Shown: positions 23,922-35,534 of the stretch, one piece after another
Layout of the letters: every line of letters starts with the position of its first letter
Position numbering within the stretch: the stretch's first letter is position 1
Source: Melastoma dodecandrum
Taxonomy: Eukaryota > Streptophyta > Magnoliopsida > Myrtales > Melastomataceae
Assembly: GCA_029817715.1 (NCBI GenBank)
Contig: JARUPY010000605.1
Location: forward strand, 2,294,001-2,358,000
Length of the DNA: 64,000 nt
Reading direction: 5' to 3'
The notes under the pieces: generated by a model
The model's input: the letters and a program-made list of their open reading frames with translations, nothing else
Databases searched by the model: none
What the model was told of the DNA's origin: nothing
Position numbers and translations under genes: made by a program

Positions 23922-24970
23922 CTAATTGTGTCTGTAATGACCAAACAAACCACTCCCATCAATCCCTACACTTCCTTGGCAATTCCTGCACTTGCCGCTG
24001 CTATTGTTGCGGTGACCCAACTCGCACCAAAGGCACATCCCCTGGCTGCGGTCGTATACCGGTTCGGCAACCGCCGTTCCCTTGGACTCGTAGGGAGAGT
24101 GGGGGGCTTTCTGGACCCTTGATGGTGCCAGGCCGATTGAGAGCTCGAGGTCGATGTCGTGATCGCTTCGTTGTTGGACCTCGTGCAGCTTCTGATCTTC
24201 GTCCGTCGTGGTTCCACTGCTGCTGCTGGTAGCGATGGCCGACTCGAGCTTGACATTGAGAAGCAGCGTGGTCTGTAGGTTAGCCTTATCGGTGACCGGG
24301 GGGATCTCAGCGACTGGGGGAGGCTGGGGAGCGGTGGCAGCAGCAGCAGAGGAATTGAGTAGGCGGTGGGTGACGGGGTCGATTCCCCGGCTGATGAGCT
24401 TCCTCTTGATGTGGGTGTTCCAGTAGTTCTTTATCTCATTGTCGGTCCTTCCGGGCAACCTCCCGGCAATCGAAGACCACCTAAAGATGCAACAGCAAGA
24501 ACACCCACCCCCCGCAGAGAAAAAGGTCAGAACTTTGAACGACTCGAATAGAGATCTCAAGATCATCCCAAAAATCAAAACGCCAATAAAAATCTCCTAA
24601 CTATCCTAAAGTTTTGGAATCATACTTGTTGCCAAGCATGCTGTGCAGCTTGATGATGAGGTCGTCCTCCTCCGGGGTGAAATTCCCCCTCTTGAGGTCC
24701 GGCCGGAGGTAGTTTATCCACCGCAAACGGCAACTCTTTCCGCACCTCAACAGCCCTGCATAACACGAACAAAGATCCTTATCAGTCCCATCCCTTTCAC
24801 GCCCGTTCTCTGGAAGCGGAAGGAAGACAGTAGTTACCAGCCGCCTTGGGGAGGGAACGCCAGCAGCCTTCACCATGGACATGGATGTAGTCAACGAGGC
24901 GCTGGTCCTCTTCCTTGGTCCAGGCTCCTTTGTTGGTGTGCTCTTTCTCACAACAAGGGGAACGACCCAT
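23922..24970 (-). CDS. R2R3-MYB repressor, subgroup 4 (MYB6/MYB8-like), 273 aa
   Basis: Exons 24838-24970 (133 nt), 24626-24755 (130 nt) and 23922-24480 (559 nt) show the classic R2R3-MYB intron pattern and join in frame. The protein starts [20 protein letters not shown], with R2 and R3 repeats to about residue 115. The tail has the subgroup 4 C1 motif ([10 protein letters not shown]), a [13 protein letters not shown] segment (SSGTTTDED), an EAR repression motif (DLELSIGL) and a CxxC...CxxC finger-like C3 motif (CLWCELG...GKCRNC). Subgroup 4 factors repress phenylpropanoid and lignin genes and can interact with bHLH partners. An ATG at 25126 in the same frame lies upstream of the TATA-proximal leader and was rejected in favour of the conserved MGRSPCC start. 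Confidence 0.93.
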
Positions 24971-25086
24971 TTCCTTGTTCCCTTTATGAACAAATAAGAG
25001 GAGGAGGGCTTTCTCTTGATATATATGGATAAGTTTAGTTGGAAGAAAAAGAAGAAGAAGCAGAAGGGAAGAGTTAGAGGAGAGAC

Positions 25087-25097
25087 TTATATATAAA
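25087..25097 (-). promoter_or_regulatory. Candidate TATA box of the MYB gene
   Basis: Minus-strand TTATATATAAG about 120 bases upstream of the MYB ATG, in a spacing that suits a short leader. Confidence 0.5.
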
Positions 25098-25126
25098 AGT
25101 GAAAGTATGTTGGGAGGAAAAGCCAA

Positions 25127-26201
25127 TTGGGAGAAAATAGATGAAGAGTTTGACCAAAGTTGGGTGAGGAAGATGATAATATAAACACAAAAAGTTGGGC
25201 TTTAAATGCCTTTTTGTTTTGGGTATGGTAGGTAGAGGTAGTTTCTCTTCCATCTCCCTCCATTGCTTCCTTTCTTTTCTAACACAAAATATACCAACAC
25301 ACTTACGGTGCGTTTGGCCTTGCGGAACGATGGAAGGAATGAAATGGAATTTCACAAGAATTAATGCCAACCAAATCAAGAAATACTTGAAACGAATGAG
25401 ATTCATTTCATCGTATTCATTATGAATGAAATGACCATTCCTTAAGGAAGGGAATGAACATTCCATTCACCCTCCCGTTTTATTTCTATTCCATTTCCGA
25501 TTCCGCAAACCAAACAGCTCATTAGTCTGACCAAAGTTTGGGACAAGTGTAGTGAGTGGCTTATATTTATGTAATTGAATAGTCTGTCTGTCACAAGACT
25601 AAGAGACACTTGATTTGAAGGGGTGCAGAATATCAAGGCAACCAATAATATACTCCACATGCCCTTCCTTGTTTGCCGGTCAGACAGAACATGGACTCTT
25701 CTATCACTCACCAATTGTTTTGTCACCTGATGTTTGAATTCAAATGGTTTTTTCTTTCCTGGGTTTGGTTGTCTTTGTCGGGGAGGCAGGTAGAGTGGTT
25801 TTTCTTTGTACTGAATTGCCATTTTATTTTTTGTTTACCTAAAACCAGATCTCCCACCACCACAACCCCCCCACACCAATCAATCTCCTGTGTTTTCTTT
25901 GTGTCACCACATGAGGAGATGGTGGTTGCCTTTTCAGACACCCCTCCCCAAGATTGAGGAATCATGGTAGTTTCGGTTTCCTGGCAAGAAGATTGCATGA
26001 AAATCTTCCTTTTTATGGGACCCATTCGTGTAAAAGTGTATGTGAAAAAGTAGTAAGCTAGAGCATTGGGTTAGAGTTGTATATGACCTTTGTCATTTAG
26101 AAAGTTTTGTGTTGACTATTCTAATAGGCACATCACAAGGACACTCCATGCATTTCAACATCCCCTTTGCTTTTTTCCTCATCAAAACGCCCAATACAGG
26201 G

Positions 26202-26235
<34 letters not shown>

Positions 26236-26931
26236 GGAGGAGATTCTTACAACCAAATTGCCAACAAGTAAGAAGTTCTACCTCACTACCAAAAAAAAAA
26301 AAAGAATTTCTACCTCCAAAAAAGTCAAAAGGGAAACCGAAAAATAAGCTAAGACTTCCTCGTCCCCCTCCCCCCTAACATGTGCGTGTGTTGTATGTTT
26401 GTTATCTAGATTGTCGGAAAAGGGAGAGAATCCAAAGGAATGTGAGCCAACCAAAACCCCCCATTTTTTTTTCTTTGCACAAAACCCCATCCCTTAACAA
26501 AGAAACTTTGGTTTGGTGTAACATAACAAGCTGCGAGTGTCATCTCCATAAAAACCAAATGGGGAGTAGAAAAGGGCTTTGGCCCTCTTTTATATATATA
26601 TATATATATAATATGTATATTCACTCTTTAAAGGGAGTGCCAAAACTCGAAGTGGGTCGGCCGAAAGCCGAATGAGTGACGAGAGTGAATTGGGATGGGA
26701 CCAGGCAACGAGCTAAATAAGCCCTCGAGGGGAAGATAAGTTGGGCCTTCAATGGGCCCTAACAGATGGACCAAGCCCACAAATTATGGATCATCGAAAG
26801 GTGTTAATTTCACGACCTAACAGGGGCAACCTTGTAAATTCATAATCTCCGCCATCCTTTCGGAAACCAATCGATCGATCCCCGCACCTCAACCCCCGGG
26901 GATCGCTTTTCCCTTAGACGAGGGAGGAACC
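25127..26931. other. Intergenic region
   Basis: Lies between the divergent MYB and SDHAF1 genes. It holds a MITE (25306-25521), a GA microsatellite (about 26205-26232) and a TA microsatellite (about 26590-26611). No gene recognised. Confidence 0.5.
25306..25521. mobile_element. Tourist-like MITE (PIF/Harbinger type)
   Basis: A 216-bp segment flanked by TTA (25303-25305 and 25522-25524), the PIF/Harbinger target duplication. The ends are imperfect inverted repeats: left GCGTTTGGCCTTGCGGAA, right (reverse complement) GCTGTTTGGTTTGCGGAA. It has no coding capacity and ends of this kind are common in plant MITEs. Confidence 0.7.
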
Positions 26932-27231
26932 ATGGCGGCGGAGGCGGCGGCGAAGACGGCTATGCACCGGCTGTCGGGGATGCAGAAGCAGGTCCTCAGC
27001 CTCTACCGGGGTTTCCTACGAGCCGCCCGCTCAAAGCCCCAGCAGGATCGCTTCAGGATCGAGTCCATCGTCGCCTCTGAATTCAGGCGGAACGCCCTCC
27101 AGGTCGACCGCAAGAACTTCCTCTACATCGAGTACTTGCTCCGCCGCGGGAGGAAGCAGCTTGATCAGTTGAAGAGCCCCGACACCACTGGCCTTTCCTC
27201 CATCGACCCCTCGTCTAGGACAGACCATTAG
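26932..27231 (+). CDS. SDHAF1: Succinate dehydrogenase assembly factor 1 (LYR protein)
   Basis: Single exon, 99 aa. It has the LYR motif (VLSLYRGFLRAAR, about residues 21-33) with downstream basic residues and the SDHAF1-like block RRNALQVDRKNFLYIEYLLR and KQLDQLKSP. SDHAF1 works in the mitochondrial matrix, where LYR proteins help pass Fe-S clusters to the SDHB subunit of complex II. Length fits plant homologues. The ATG sits in a good plant context (AACCATGGCGG). The gene converges on the ribosomal protein gene with 127 bases between the stop codons. Confidence 0.9.
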   Translation: MAAEAAAKTAMHRLSGMQKQVLSLYRGFLRAARSKPQQDRFRIESIVASEFRRNALQVDRKNFLYIEYLLRRGRKQLDQLKSPDTTGLSSIDPSSRTDH

Positions 27232-27358
27232 TAGGGATCTTTTCAGGCTGATCTGTTAGTGGCGGTTTCATTGCTCGGAGAACAAGCTGTTGAAAAATTG
27301 AATCGGACAGTGTATTGGAGCGAATGTCGTGGTCGATAAAGATCGAATGGACAACATT

Positions 27359-28791
27359 TCAGTTGATTAGGACACCGTTTTCCTTGATGGTGTCGAGGAC
27401 GATTCCCAGCTTCCCTTCTATCCTCTCGTCCTTCTTAGCCTCATAGGCGACCACAAACACGTCGGCTTCCTTGGATCTCTCGGCGATCAGCTCGCCTATC
27501 ACCCTGCATGCATTCACGTCCGTCAGCGATGGCAGGTTGTGCCTGAGGTCCTTTGCATTGGTTGTGGCCACGGCCACAACTTTGCTCGTCACTCGGTGCA
27601 TGACCTTCGCGTGGACAAACCTCTTCGAGAAGAATACGTTCAGCAGGAACGGCCTCATGTACTTATCGGTCCTCTGTTTCCACGATTTCCTGTTTGGATT
27701 CTTCTCAGCCTCGCTGCGAGATCTCCTCGTCCAAGCAGATGTGATGACTAATCCCTGTACAATTCTATAAATTAATTCCTCTCAACAACTACTTGTAAAT
27801 TCAAATCTCAGGACACCAACACGATCTTAACTCACAGGTAAACTACAACAAAAGAGGCATTTGAAGGAACCAGTGCTCGGAAAACAACTAACTAAAACCG
27901 GATCGATATCATAAACTTAAAACACCAAGGAACTCAGTCTCTGCCAATTCCGCCTTAGCAATCGTCCCAGTAAAGCACCACATTTGGTTCCAAATACAAC
28001 ACAACAATCACATAAACACACACGGGTCTGTCTTCGTAGCCTCCCGCCATGAATTGGCCTCTCCTTGCAAGGAGCACTCGATTAAAATCGCCCTCAATAT
28101 CGCTACGCCTGAGCAAGTTCTGAAAAAGTAGGCAAGGCTAATATCCTTTGGATCATTTATCAGATTGAAATCATTTGGAGTTCAAACAGGGAACGATATC
28201 AGACAAATTTGAACTCAGCACAAGACTCGCATTTACAGGAGGATTGTGGCATGAATCATTTTCATCAAGAAAAACACAGTAGACAATGACCAAAAAACGA
28301 GCGCAACTCAGCATTCTTTCAATTCCGTCGAACCCAACCTCGACTTCCTTTGATAAAGGCCCGGACAATCCCCGATAACCTCACTTGGGCCAAATCCAAC
28401 CCCGAATTCCCATCATTTAGGCTGAAAATACTGCGAATTTCTTTCCCAATTCAAACACATCCAAATTCATTGCCTAACATAGGAAACAAAGGCTACCGAA
28501 CCAGAGCGCCAGAATCACGACAACCAGGATCAGTTCCCTGATGAATCCCAAAGCCAGACGAGTAAAATCCAATCGACGAAGAAGAAAACACACACCTCAC
28601 AGGCATTAGAACAAACAGGCGGTGTGCAATACCTTAGCCAAGGGCTTTTCTTTGGTAACAACCGGGATCGAGATAAACCTGTCGGCATCCCGGAACGAGG
28701 AACCCCAAGACAGAGAAACCCGGGCATCCGAGCTGTGGAGTGTTGGGAAAGCCGCCGTCGGAGGCCGGAGCGCCGCCAGTGCGCACCACAT
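27359..28791 (-). CDS. Organellar uL18-family ribosomal protein (L18p/L5e), 184 aa
   Basis: Exons 28633-28791 and 27359-27754 join in phase 0 across an 878-base GT-AG intron to give 184 aa. Exon 1 encodes a presequence-like N-terminus (MWCALAALRPPTAAFPTLHS...). Exon 2 encodes YMRPFLLNVFFSKRFVHAKV, VAVATTNAKDLRHNLPSLTD, CRVIGELIAERSKEADV and GKLGIVLDTIKENGV, the L18p/L5e fold that binds 5S rRNA in the large subunit. It is probably imported into mitochondria or plastids; the exact compartment is inferred. A 99-codon frame from the internal Met at 27658 is only part of exon 2. Confidence 0.85.
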
Positions 28792-29100
28792 CCTTTACTT
28801 TTTAAGCCGTCGTGGGACGTCTCTGTCCAGGACAAAAGTCCGAAGTCCGAGCGTCTTCGTTCCTCCCGTTGTCCGGATATAATTAAAATACCCAATTTTT
28901 TTCCCATAGCTTAAAAAAATATACTGTATTAAAAAACCTGATTACATAATTGTGTCAAAATACTGATTTGATTGAAATTAATTAATTGGCGTTCAATTCA
29001 AACCAGATTTTTCCACGTTACTTAATTAATTACATTACCATACCACACCACTAGTGTGTGATTTCATTTAAATAAAAGGGAAAAAGAGTCGGAAAACTGG

Positions 29101-29110
29101 TATATAAAAA
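29101..29110 (+). promoter_or_regulatory. TATA box of the lipid transfer protein gene
   Basis: TATATAAAAA about 110 bases upstream of the ATG at 29219. Confidence 0.65.
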
Positions 29111-29218
29111 GAGGGCCTGCAAATGGCATGCCTTCACCTCACCAACTCGAGTTCTTCACTCCACTACTCCTAGCTTGAAAGGCTTCTGCCCTCCCTTCCC
29201 TTTCCATCCGAGAGGAGA

Positions 29219-29536
29219 ATGATGGCGAGGACGATCACGACAGCTGCCGTTCTGATGATGTCGATACTCTCTGCCAGCATGATAGCCAATGCCAATGCGG
29301 ATATATGCAACGTCCCCGTCGATGACCTGATGAAGTGCCTGCCGGCAGTTAGGCATCCCCCGGAACCCCCGACGTCCGGGTGTTGCGCCGTGATCGGAGC
29401 GATCAAGCCGGCGGACTACCCTTGCTTCTGCCAGTACAAGGATAACCCCATCCTAAAGGTCTTTGGGGTCGACATAGACCTCGTCTTCAAGATCCCCGTC
29501 AAGTGCGGCCTCAAGGGGGTTCCTTCTCATTGCTGA
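29219..29536 (+). CDS. DIR1-like non-specific lipid transfer protein
   Basis: Single exon, 105 aa. A signal peptide (about residues 1-27, MMARTITTAAVLMMSILSAS...) leads to a small secreted domain with the eight-cysteine pattern C...C...CC...CxC...C...C (DICNVP, LMKCLPAV, SGCCAVI, PCFCQYK, VKCGL, PSHC). A Pro-rich stretch PPEPPTSG and the short inter-cysteine loops resemble DIR1/DIR1-like proteins, which bind lipids in the apoplast and take part in systemic acquired resistance. Function is by family only. AATAAA at about 29598 is a possible polyadenylation signal. Confidence 0.85.
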   Translation: MMARTITTAAVLMMSILSASMIANANADICNVPVDDLMKCLPAVRHPPEPPTSGCCAVIGAIKPADYPCFCQYKDNPILKVFGVDIDLVFKIPVKCGLKGVPSHC

Positions 29537-29889
29537 TAAACTCGAGATCGATCCCAGAGAGTGTACCGTACACCTCAACTTCTTGCTCCCAGCTTCCAAT
29601 AAAATGTTCACAGAATAAGAGATGCACCATCATGACTTTGTTTTCGTGCATGTTATTTCAAGTCTCACTGGCATTAAGCAAATCCACATTACAACTGGAC
29701 AAGTAAAAACCCCGAGCTTACACTAACTCTTTCGACTGCCAGAGTTTACTACACGCCGGCCCACGGCAAGTGAAACGGGGTAACGTACTTATTAAGCCCC
29801 TGTCTATTTGCCCGAAGAGGGTACACGGCCACGCATCTCGAATGTGTTGCAACAACAATGTTGACGAAGGGGAAGCCCCAGCAGTTGGC
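29537..29889. other. 3' flank of the lipid transfer protein gene
   Basis: 3' untranslated region and spacer; no gene recognised. Confidence 0.4.
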
Positions 29890-32800
29890 CTATGTGCTGC
29901 TGCTTAGAACCCTGTCAAGATGGAAGGTCTCGCCCTGATCCCCACTTAAGGACTGCTGCTGCATTTGGCAGGCCGTCAGCTGCCTTAGTAACCTCTCCAG
30001 ATGTGAGCACAAGCAGCCCCGCACATCCTTTAGGCTGGCATTTGTTGACAGGATCAAGGCATTCACCATGTCTGCCACTACCTCTCGCTGCGGTTTGTCA
30101 AGCAAGTATCCGCCGAAGGACTCCCTTGGCCTCTCATATGCTAACAATGCCACACAGTCCAGAAGAGGCAGAAAGAACGTGAAGATCCACTAAAACGAAT
30201 CACGCCATATACACGGATGAAATAACTTTTAATGACCAATCCACAGCACCTCCACCAAATCTTCAAAATCGACCATCCCCAAGAACCCAGGCAATTCCCC
30301 TTTCCCATATTTCAAGGCCTCCTCCAGTGCTCCAACCTAGATTAGGGGGAAGCCAGTGAAATGAACAGAAAACATGGTATACAAATCAGATGATTTCTTG
30401 AGAAAAATAATTTCACAGGGTAAAGGATTTTTGAGAAGCCACGCAGAAAAAATTACCCGAACAAGTTCAATAAACTTTTGGCAACACAGAAGAAAACAGA
30501 CGGCCGATTTATCATCCTGCAGAAGAATAATGCAAATGGGGATGCTCAGAATCAGGAAGACGAGGAACAAAGTACAGAAAAGAATAACAGTTAGGAGACA
30601 GGACGTTGAATCGCAGTCCATCAGACATCAGAAGGTGAACATCTCAGAAAATATCAGCAAACCAAATAGTAATGCCAAGCAGTCAAGATCCTGTATAACC
30701 AAGTGATCTGAATATAAATGGCAGGAAAAACAGTCCAATCCTCAACAACTCGTTGATACCATTCTTGTAGTTTACTGAACGCGCCGTCAACATCCCCATT
30801 CCTGATCAGCTTCATCAAAAGTGCAGTCAGGTTAAATAACTCCAGTTTTCCAAAAAGAAAGCGGACAGCTACACGAGAAACCTTAATTCCACTTTGACAG
30901 AATCAGCACCTTGTAACAAACTGCAAACTTCCGGAGAACAAGATTATAAGTTTATACCTGGAGAAGAGTTGTCCTCTGGCTTAAATCATAGAGTATATCC
31001 TGTTCATCACAACTCATTTTCTTGACTGGGTGTTATGGGGGCAATAGTGCTTTCACTGGCCATTTCAAGTGAATTTAGCGTCTCTTCACATCCATAGTGC
31101 AGCAAGAGCGAACCACCCTGGCATTGTCAAATAAAGCATGATTGAAACAGCAAATGAATCTCATATATGATGCATTGCTCACTGTCAGCTTTAAAGAGCG
31201 ACCCACCCTTAAGAGCGCACTACTAGGGGAGGCATCTTAGAGGGACGAGATATCCTTCTACAGGAAAAGAACAAGACAACTGCAAGCAGGCTCAGATATT
31301 AATTTACTACTGCCAAATTGAGTCAAATATACTAAAGACAAAATGATGCATAGTCTCATGGAGACGGCCAGCAGTCATTTTGCTGCAAAAAGAATGGAGA
31401 AGTCCAATTTTCTGCTACTTCCCCAAAGAGAGTAATGTCCTTATGAAAAAAGATCACTAAATCAGATATTTGTAGTGCGAAGCTGAAGATTATGCATAAC
31501 CAGGAAATATGTGAAAGTATATCTGTTCTTCCGTTAATCTAAAACATAGCATGACTTGGCCATACCTACAACTGATATTTGGTGGCAGAGAAACTTTATT
31601 GATTGTTGCTTGCAGTTTCATTCTTTCTTGTGCTTCAAAAGCCTGAAACAAAATAACAGACACATGAGCCCACTAGCACGTAAATTCTCACTTTTGGCCA
31701 TCAATGTGACATTTTCAGAAAATCAGACGAAATAAACCCAAAACCCATAGAGTTATTGATTTCACAAAGAGTCTCCAGGAAGTTAGAATGAGTTCTTGCC
31801 TTAATATCAAAAGCAAATGGTTTCTGCCCAAAATTTACATGAAGCCATACCTTAACATTAACATAATAATTTGCCTTAGACAAGCCCTCATAAATACATT
31901 GATAGCTCATGACAGTGTGGTCGAATATTGACATGACAGAGTCCTCAAACATTAAACTCCCAACCTTTACAATGAATGCCAACAAAAAGATCTACATGAT
32001 CGGATCAAGCATCATGCCTCGTGGTTAATAAATCAAAATTACAAATAACGTACTCTTCATTTTGGCTATGAATGGCAACGGTGGGAAACAGGGGACCTTT
32101 CATGTCTTTGTGGACAGTTCCAACCAGTACCTTGTTTTTACTGTACAAAAGAAAGAGAAAATATAAAAACAAATTACGAACTTAGAAGATAACATCTCTA
32201 GATAAATCAATCATTTAGAGAAACCGAAGACCCAATTTGCATGAAGAAAGTGATTTGAATATTGGGAAATGGAAAAAGTCAATGCTGTCTCACGTGAGAA
32301 AGAACTCCTGCGTATGGTATTTAATACCTCCTCCAACAATATCACCAGACGTATAGGTCGGTCCAAAAGCTTCGCCTTTTCCTTGTCCTTGATAGAGAAG
32401 CCCATCATCCCCGTGATAGCCACAGCTGCCGGGTTCCCACCTGAATGAACACCCACATGGATAACAACAACTTAAAAACCTCGACAGTTCCCTTATTCAC
32501 AAAAAACTATCTTGAGGCAACTAGTTTATCATCCACGCCATGTGACCCTCTCAATTGTCATCACATACACAATTATCAAGTCACTGTATTCTTCTTAAAG
32601 GCATAGCAACACAACACAAATAAAAAGGGGGGCTGAGCATTCTAAATGTTCAACTTCTTGGTAAATCACCGAAGGTTGTTGTCAAGAAAAGATTACTGAA
32701 TTGATTAGATATCAATCAAGATCGCTTTCTTTTCCCACAAAACACGACTGCAAGAACACTAAAGGTTCTATGCAAAAACTTGAAAATCAATCAGAAGATC

Positions 32801-33340
32801 AGCGTGTGATACTCAATCAACATTTCCACGTACAGGCTAAAGGAAGGAGTTCAGAAGTACCCGGGCTGCCCCGCATCTTGAAATTCTCACCGGTAAACCC
32901 TATGGCGATCTGTCCCTTGGTGCCAGCGTCCTTCACGAAAATCTCGAAGTAATAAACCAACCTCTTGGTCGGTGCGGGCCGGTTCCCCTGAACCACCCCG
33001 ACGTCGTGGCCGTGTTGGCTGAATTCGTATACCTGATGGACATCTTATCCAGGGACACGACAAGGAAACCCCCGGAGCTGTTGATCGTGTCGAACTCAGT
33101 CGGCCCGGGTTCTTCCTCATCGTCCCAAGTCGCCTCGCACCCGGCATTGTACGACGTATTACTAAAAATATGAAGAAGTCGAGCCGAGGCGGGCACGGTT
33201 GAGGAAATAGGAGCCAAGATCGGGGCGGTGTGACCGGCGGAGCTGCCGTCACAGTTTTTGGTGAGGTTGGGTACGTACTCCCCGCCACCACAGTAGTGGT
33301 CGCTGTTGGCGGCTGCTGCGGCGGCGTTGTTGATGATCAT
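29890..33340 (-). pseudogene. RANBPM: RanBPM-like (SPRY-LisH-CTLH-CRA) pseudogene
   Basis: About ten exon remnants in order encode most of a plant Ran-binding protein M: SPRY start (TINSSGGF..DKMSIRYT), HGHDVGVVQGNRPAPTKRL, SCGYHGDDGLLYQGQGKGE, VGTVHKDMKGPLFPTVAIHS, VNFGQKPFAFDIK, EAQERMKLQATIN, LisH/CTLH remnants, CFLLCCQKFIELVR, and the CRA end ALLAYERPRESFGGYLL to HLDRVLSSST. Approximate exons: 32871-33340, 32294-32440, 32050-32140, 31800-31850, 31566-31642, 30958-31117, 30747-30809, 30457-30516, 30250-30336, 29890-30158. Lesions: frame changes near 33025 and 32880 in exon 1, two more in the 30958-31117 exon, and apparent loss of a donor (30747) and an acceptor (30158). The functional protein is a scaffold of the CTLH E3 ligase complex. 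A few indels could be sequencing errors, but the number argues for decay. Confidence 0.8.
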
Positions 33341-34158
33341 TGCGAATCCGAACGACGTCTCCGCTTCGTTCGATTATCTTGCTTGCTTGAATTTCACCGC
33401 CGGTTGATGCAGAGCGGGGAAGACGACGCGGGTGGAGAGGAGTCTGCTATCTGTTGCGACACAGTTCAGGGTAAACTACGGTGGTCCTCTTAATCGGGGG
33501 CGGGCCTTGCTGGTTATTCAATTTGGGCTTTAACATAGTCCAGGCCATGACAATTTATTGGGCCTAGGCCCATATAAAAACGTAATACGTCTAGTCTAGC
33601 AAATTCACTCTCAGGTTTAGCAAATTCAGAGTTTAAAAAGAAGTAATACGTCTATCCCCAGAAGCCAGTCGATTACTTCCCCTCAACCGTTGGAACTTAC
33701 TGCCCGCGGGGATACAGAACACAGGTAATAAAACCGTGTCATCCCGATCTCTGATAAACCCGATAGGCTGCGTAGTCCTAGGTGAGCCCTCCTGCGGTAG
33801 CTCAGCCGTCCAAATCCTTGACAATCAAAAGAAAGTACCTTCCAAATGACTTTATTACTTCTTTAAGCCACATGAAATTTGATATTAATAACAAGGACAT
33901 TTAGAAAATTTTCTCAGCCATAGAATCAGCGTAAAATAAATGAGATTCCCAACTTGATTGCATCCCTCTACAACTCAACTTTTCCAATCTCTTTAAACCA
34001 CACACTGCAGAAAGGTCTTAGATTTCGTGTGCGCTCTTGATTGCACATTTTTGTGGTCGAAACTCAATCTTGAACGTGTGACATCAACAGCGTGTTTTTG
34101 AATATTTTCGCCGCTTCGACTTCGGGACGGCACTAATCCATCTTGAAGCTCAAGGAAG
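33341..34158. other. Spacer upstream of the first inhibitor gene
   Basis: No gene recognised. The last part (from about 34010) is the start of a segment duplicated at 37180-37528. Confidence 0.4.
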
Positions 34159-34474
34159 ATGTTGACCGGCAAAGCTTGTGGGATTCTCCTGCTCCTCGTG
34201 TGCAGTGAGTTCCATGTCCTTCCTTAATCTGATTTCCCTTGTTCAATCCCGATGTTGAAGAATTTTGTGTTGCGTTATTCCGATCCATTCAGGTGTGATG
34301 ATACTAGGAGAGAATACTATCGCCAAGGCTTGTCCGCTGTACTGCCTCGACGTGTCGTACATGACTTGCCCTTCTTCCGGTGATCAGAAGCTGAGCCCGA
34401 GTTGCAACTGCTGCCTTGCCCCGAAGGGCTGCACCCTTCACCTTAGCGACGGTTCCAGCATTACTTGCAGCTGA
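34159..34474 (+). CDS. Potato type II proteinase inhibitor, copy A
   Basis: Exons 34159-34204 and 34293-34474 join in phase (TGC A|GT) to 75 aa: a signal peptide (MLTGKACGILLLLVCS) and a single PI-II domain with all eight cysteines (KACPLYCLDV, MTCPSSG, SCNCCLAPKGC, ITCS). PI-II domains inhibit serine proteases of herbivores or pathogens. By comparison with the family's CP-x-NC reactive loop, P1 would be Leu (CPL-YC), which suggests chymotrypsin-like specificity. The upstream region lacks the TATAAATG present in copy C. AATAAA at 34592. Confidence 0.88.
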
Positions 34475-34667
34475 AAGTTCACTGGAACCTATGTGAAAAT
34501 CCTAGTTTGCTGTCAGGGAACTCCCGTTATGTAATGCTAAAGTGTATGCGAAACCCGGCTCCAATCAGAACCAGGTACACGTAATACAGATAATAAAACT
34601 GCGATGACCAAACTCCTGTTAATTTGATACACGTGCGTGTTGGATTTTCAGTCCGAACTGATCCATT

Positions 34668-34880
34668 ATGCATGTGGAAGAGGCTACTTTAGCTGACATA
34701 GAAGATTTCGCTGTTCGTTTCTCCCGGAGATTTCACGTGAGAACATCCTGCAAGAAAATTGTGAAGTTGGAGAATGAATCCGATTCATCTTTCAACTCTT
34801 TGTTCTAGGATAAGCCCTCCCTGGCCGAAACACGGGCAGCTCTTCGTGCCGAATACTTGACAATCGAAATCTTAGAAGAT
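34668..34880 (+). pseudogene. Relic of an unidentified gene, copy A
   Basis: From ATG 34668 the frame reads a plausible protein (DFAVRFSRRFHVRTSCKKIV...) with one in-frame TAG, then DKPSLAETRAALRAEYL. The same stretch, differently damaged, follows copy C at 38047. I do not recognise the family. Confidence 0.4.
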
Positions 34881-35534
34881 TTCTTCTTTGTAGTAGTACT
34901 CGGGTAAAATCAATACTAAAATAATTAATCAATCAGTAAAACTTTAAAAGACAAACCTTTAACAGGTGGTAGATGTGATTGGCATGGAAAACAGTTTTTA
35001 ACCTTCCTCAATAACAATATTTCTTTTCTAGAGATATGCAAATAAACCAGTCACGGTAAGTTCAACTAAAGTGTTCACATCAACGGTCTTGTAATATAAT
35101 TAAACTAAAATAAAATTCCAACACGCCCTACATCGGCGCAAGTTTTTTGAACTGGACAAAGCGAGCATCGCTAGAAAGACAGAGCATAAGTCGATTACCG
35201 ACGGTGTTGACCTCCTTCGCCAAGGGAGCAGAAGCGATGCTCAAGCATAAGGTCGACATGACGAACTAGAAAAAGGACTCATACTGTGTTTGCTGGTAGT
35301 AGGAGACAGTCAGACGGGGAAGTAGTAGGATCAAACGATGTTCAGGCATGAGGTTGATTCGTATTTGCTGGCGATTGAGGAAGGCCATGAGCATTATGAA
35401 GAAGAAGAAGAAGTCAGATGCCACTCCACACTGTCTTCAATGTTTGACGAAACAAATACACATGAATTCATTGATTTTGTTTTTGCCATTTTTGTGATTT
35501 TCTAGAAATCGATTCATTTGAAGACAACATTTAC
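34881..35534. other. Spacer
   Basis: AT-rich, with a GAAGAAGAAGAAG run near 35398. No gene recognised. Confidence 0.4.

Noticed and set aside
24971..25126. Upstream in-frame Met for the MYB gene
   Set aside because: The added residues are low complexity and would place the start upstream of the likely transcription start; MGRSPCC is the conserved start.
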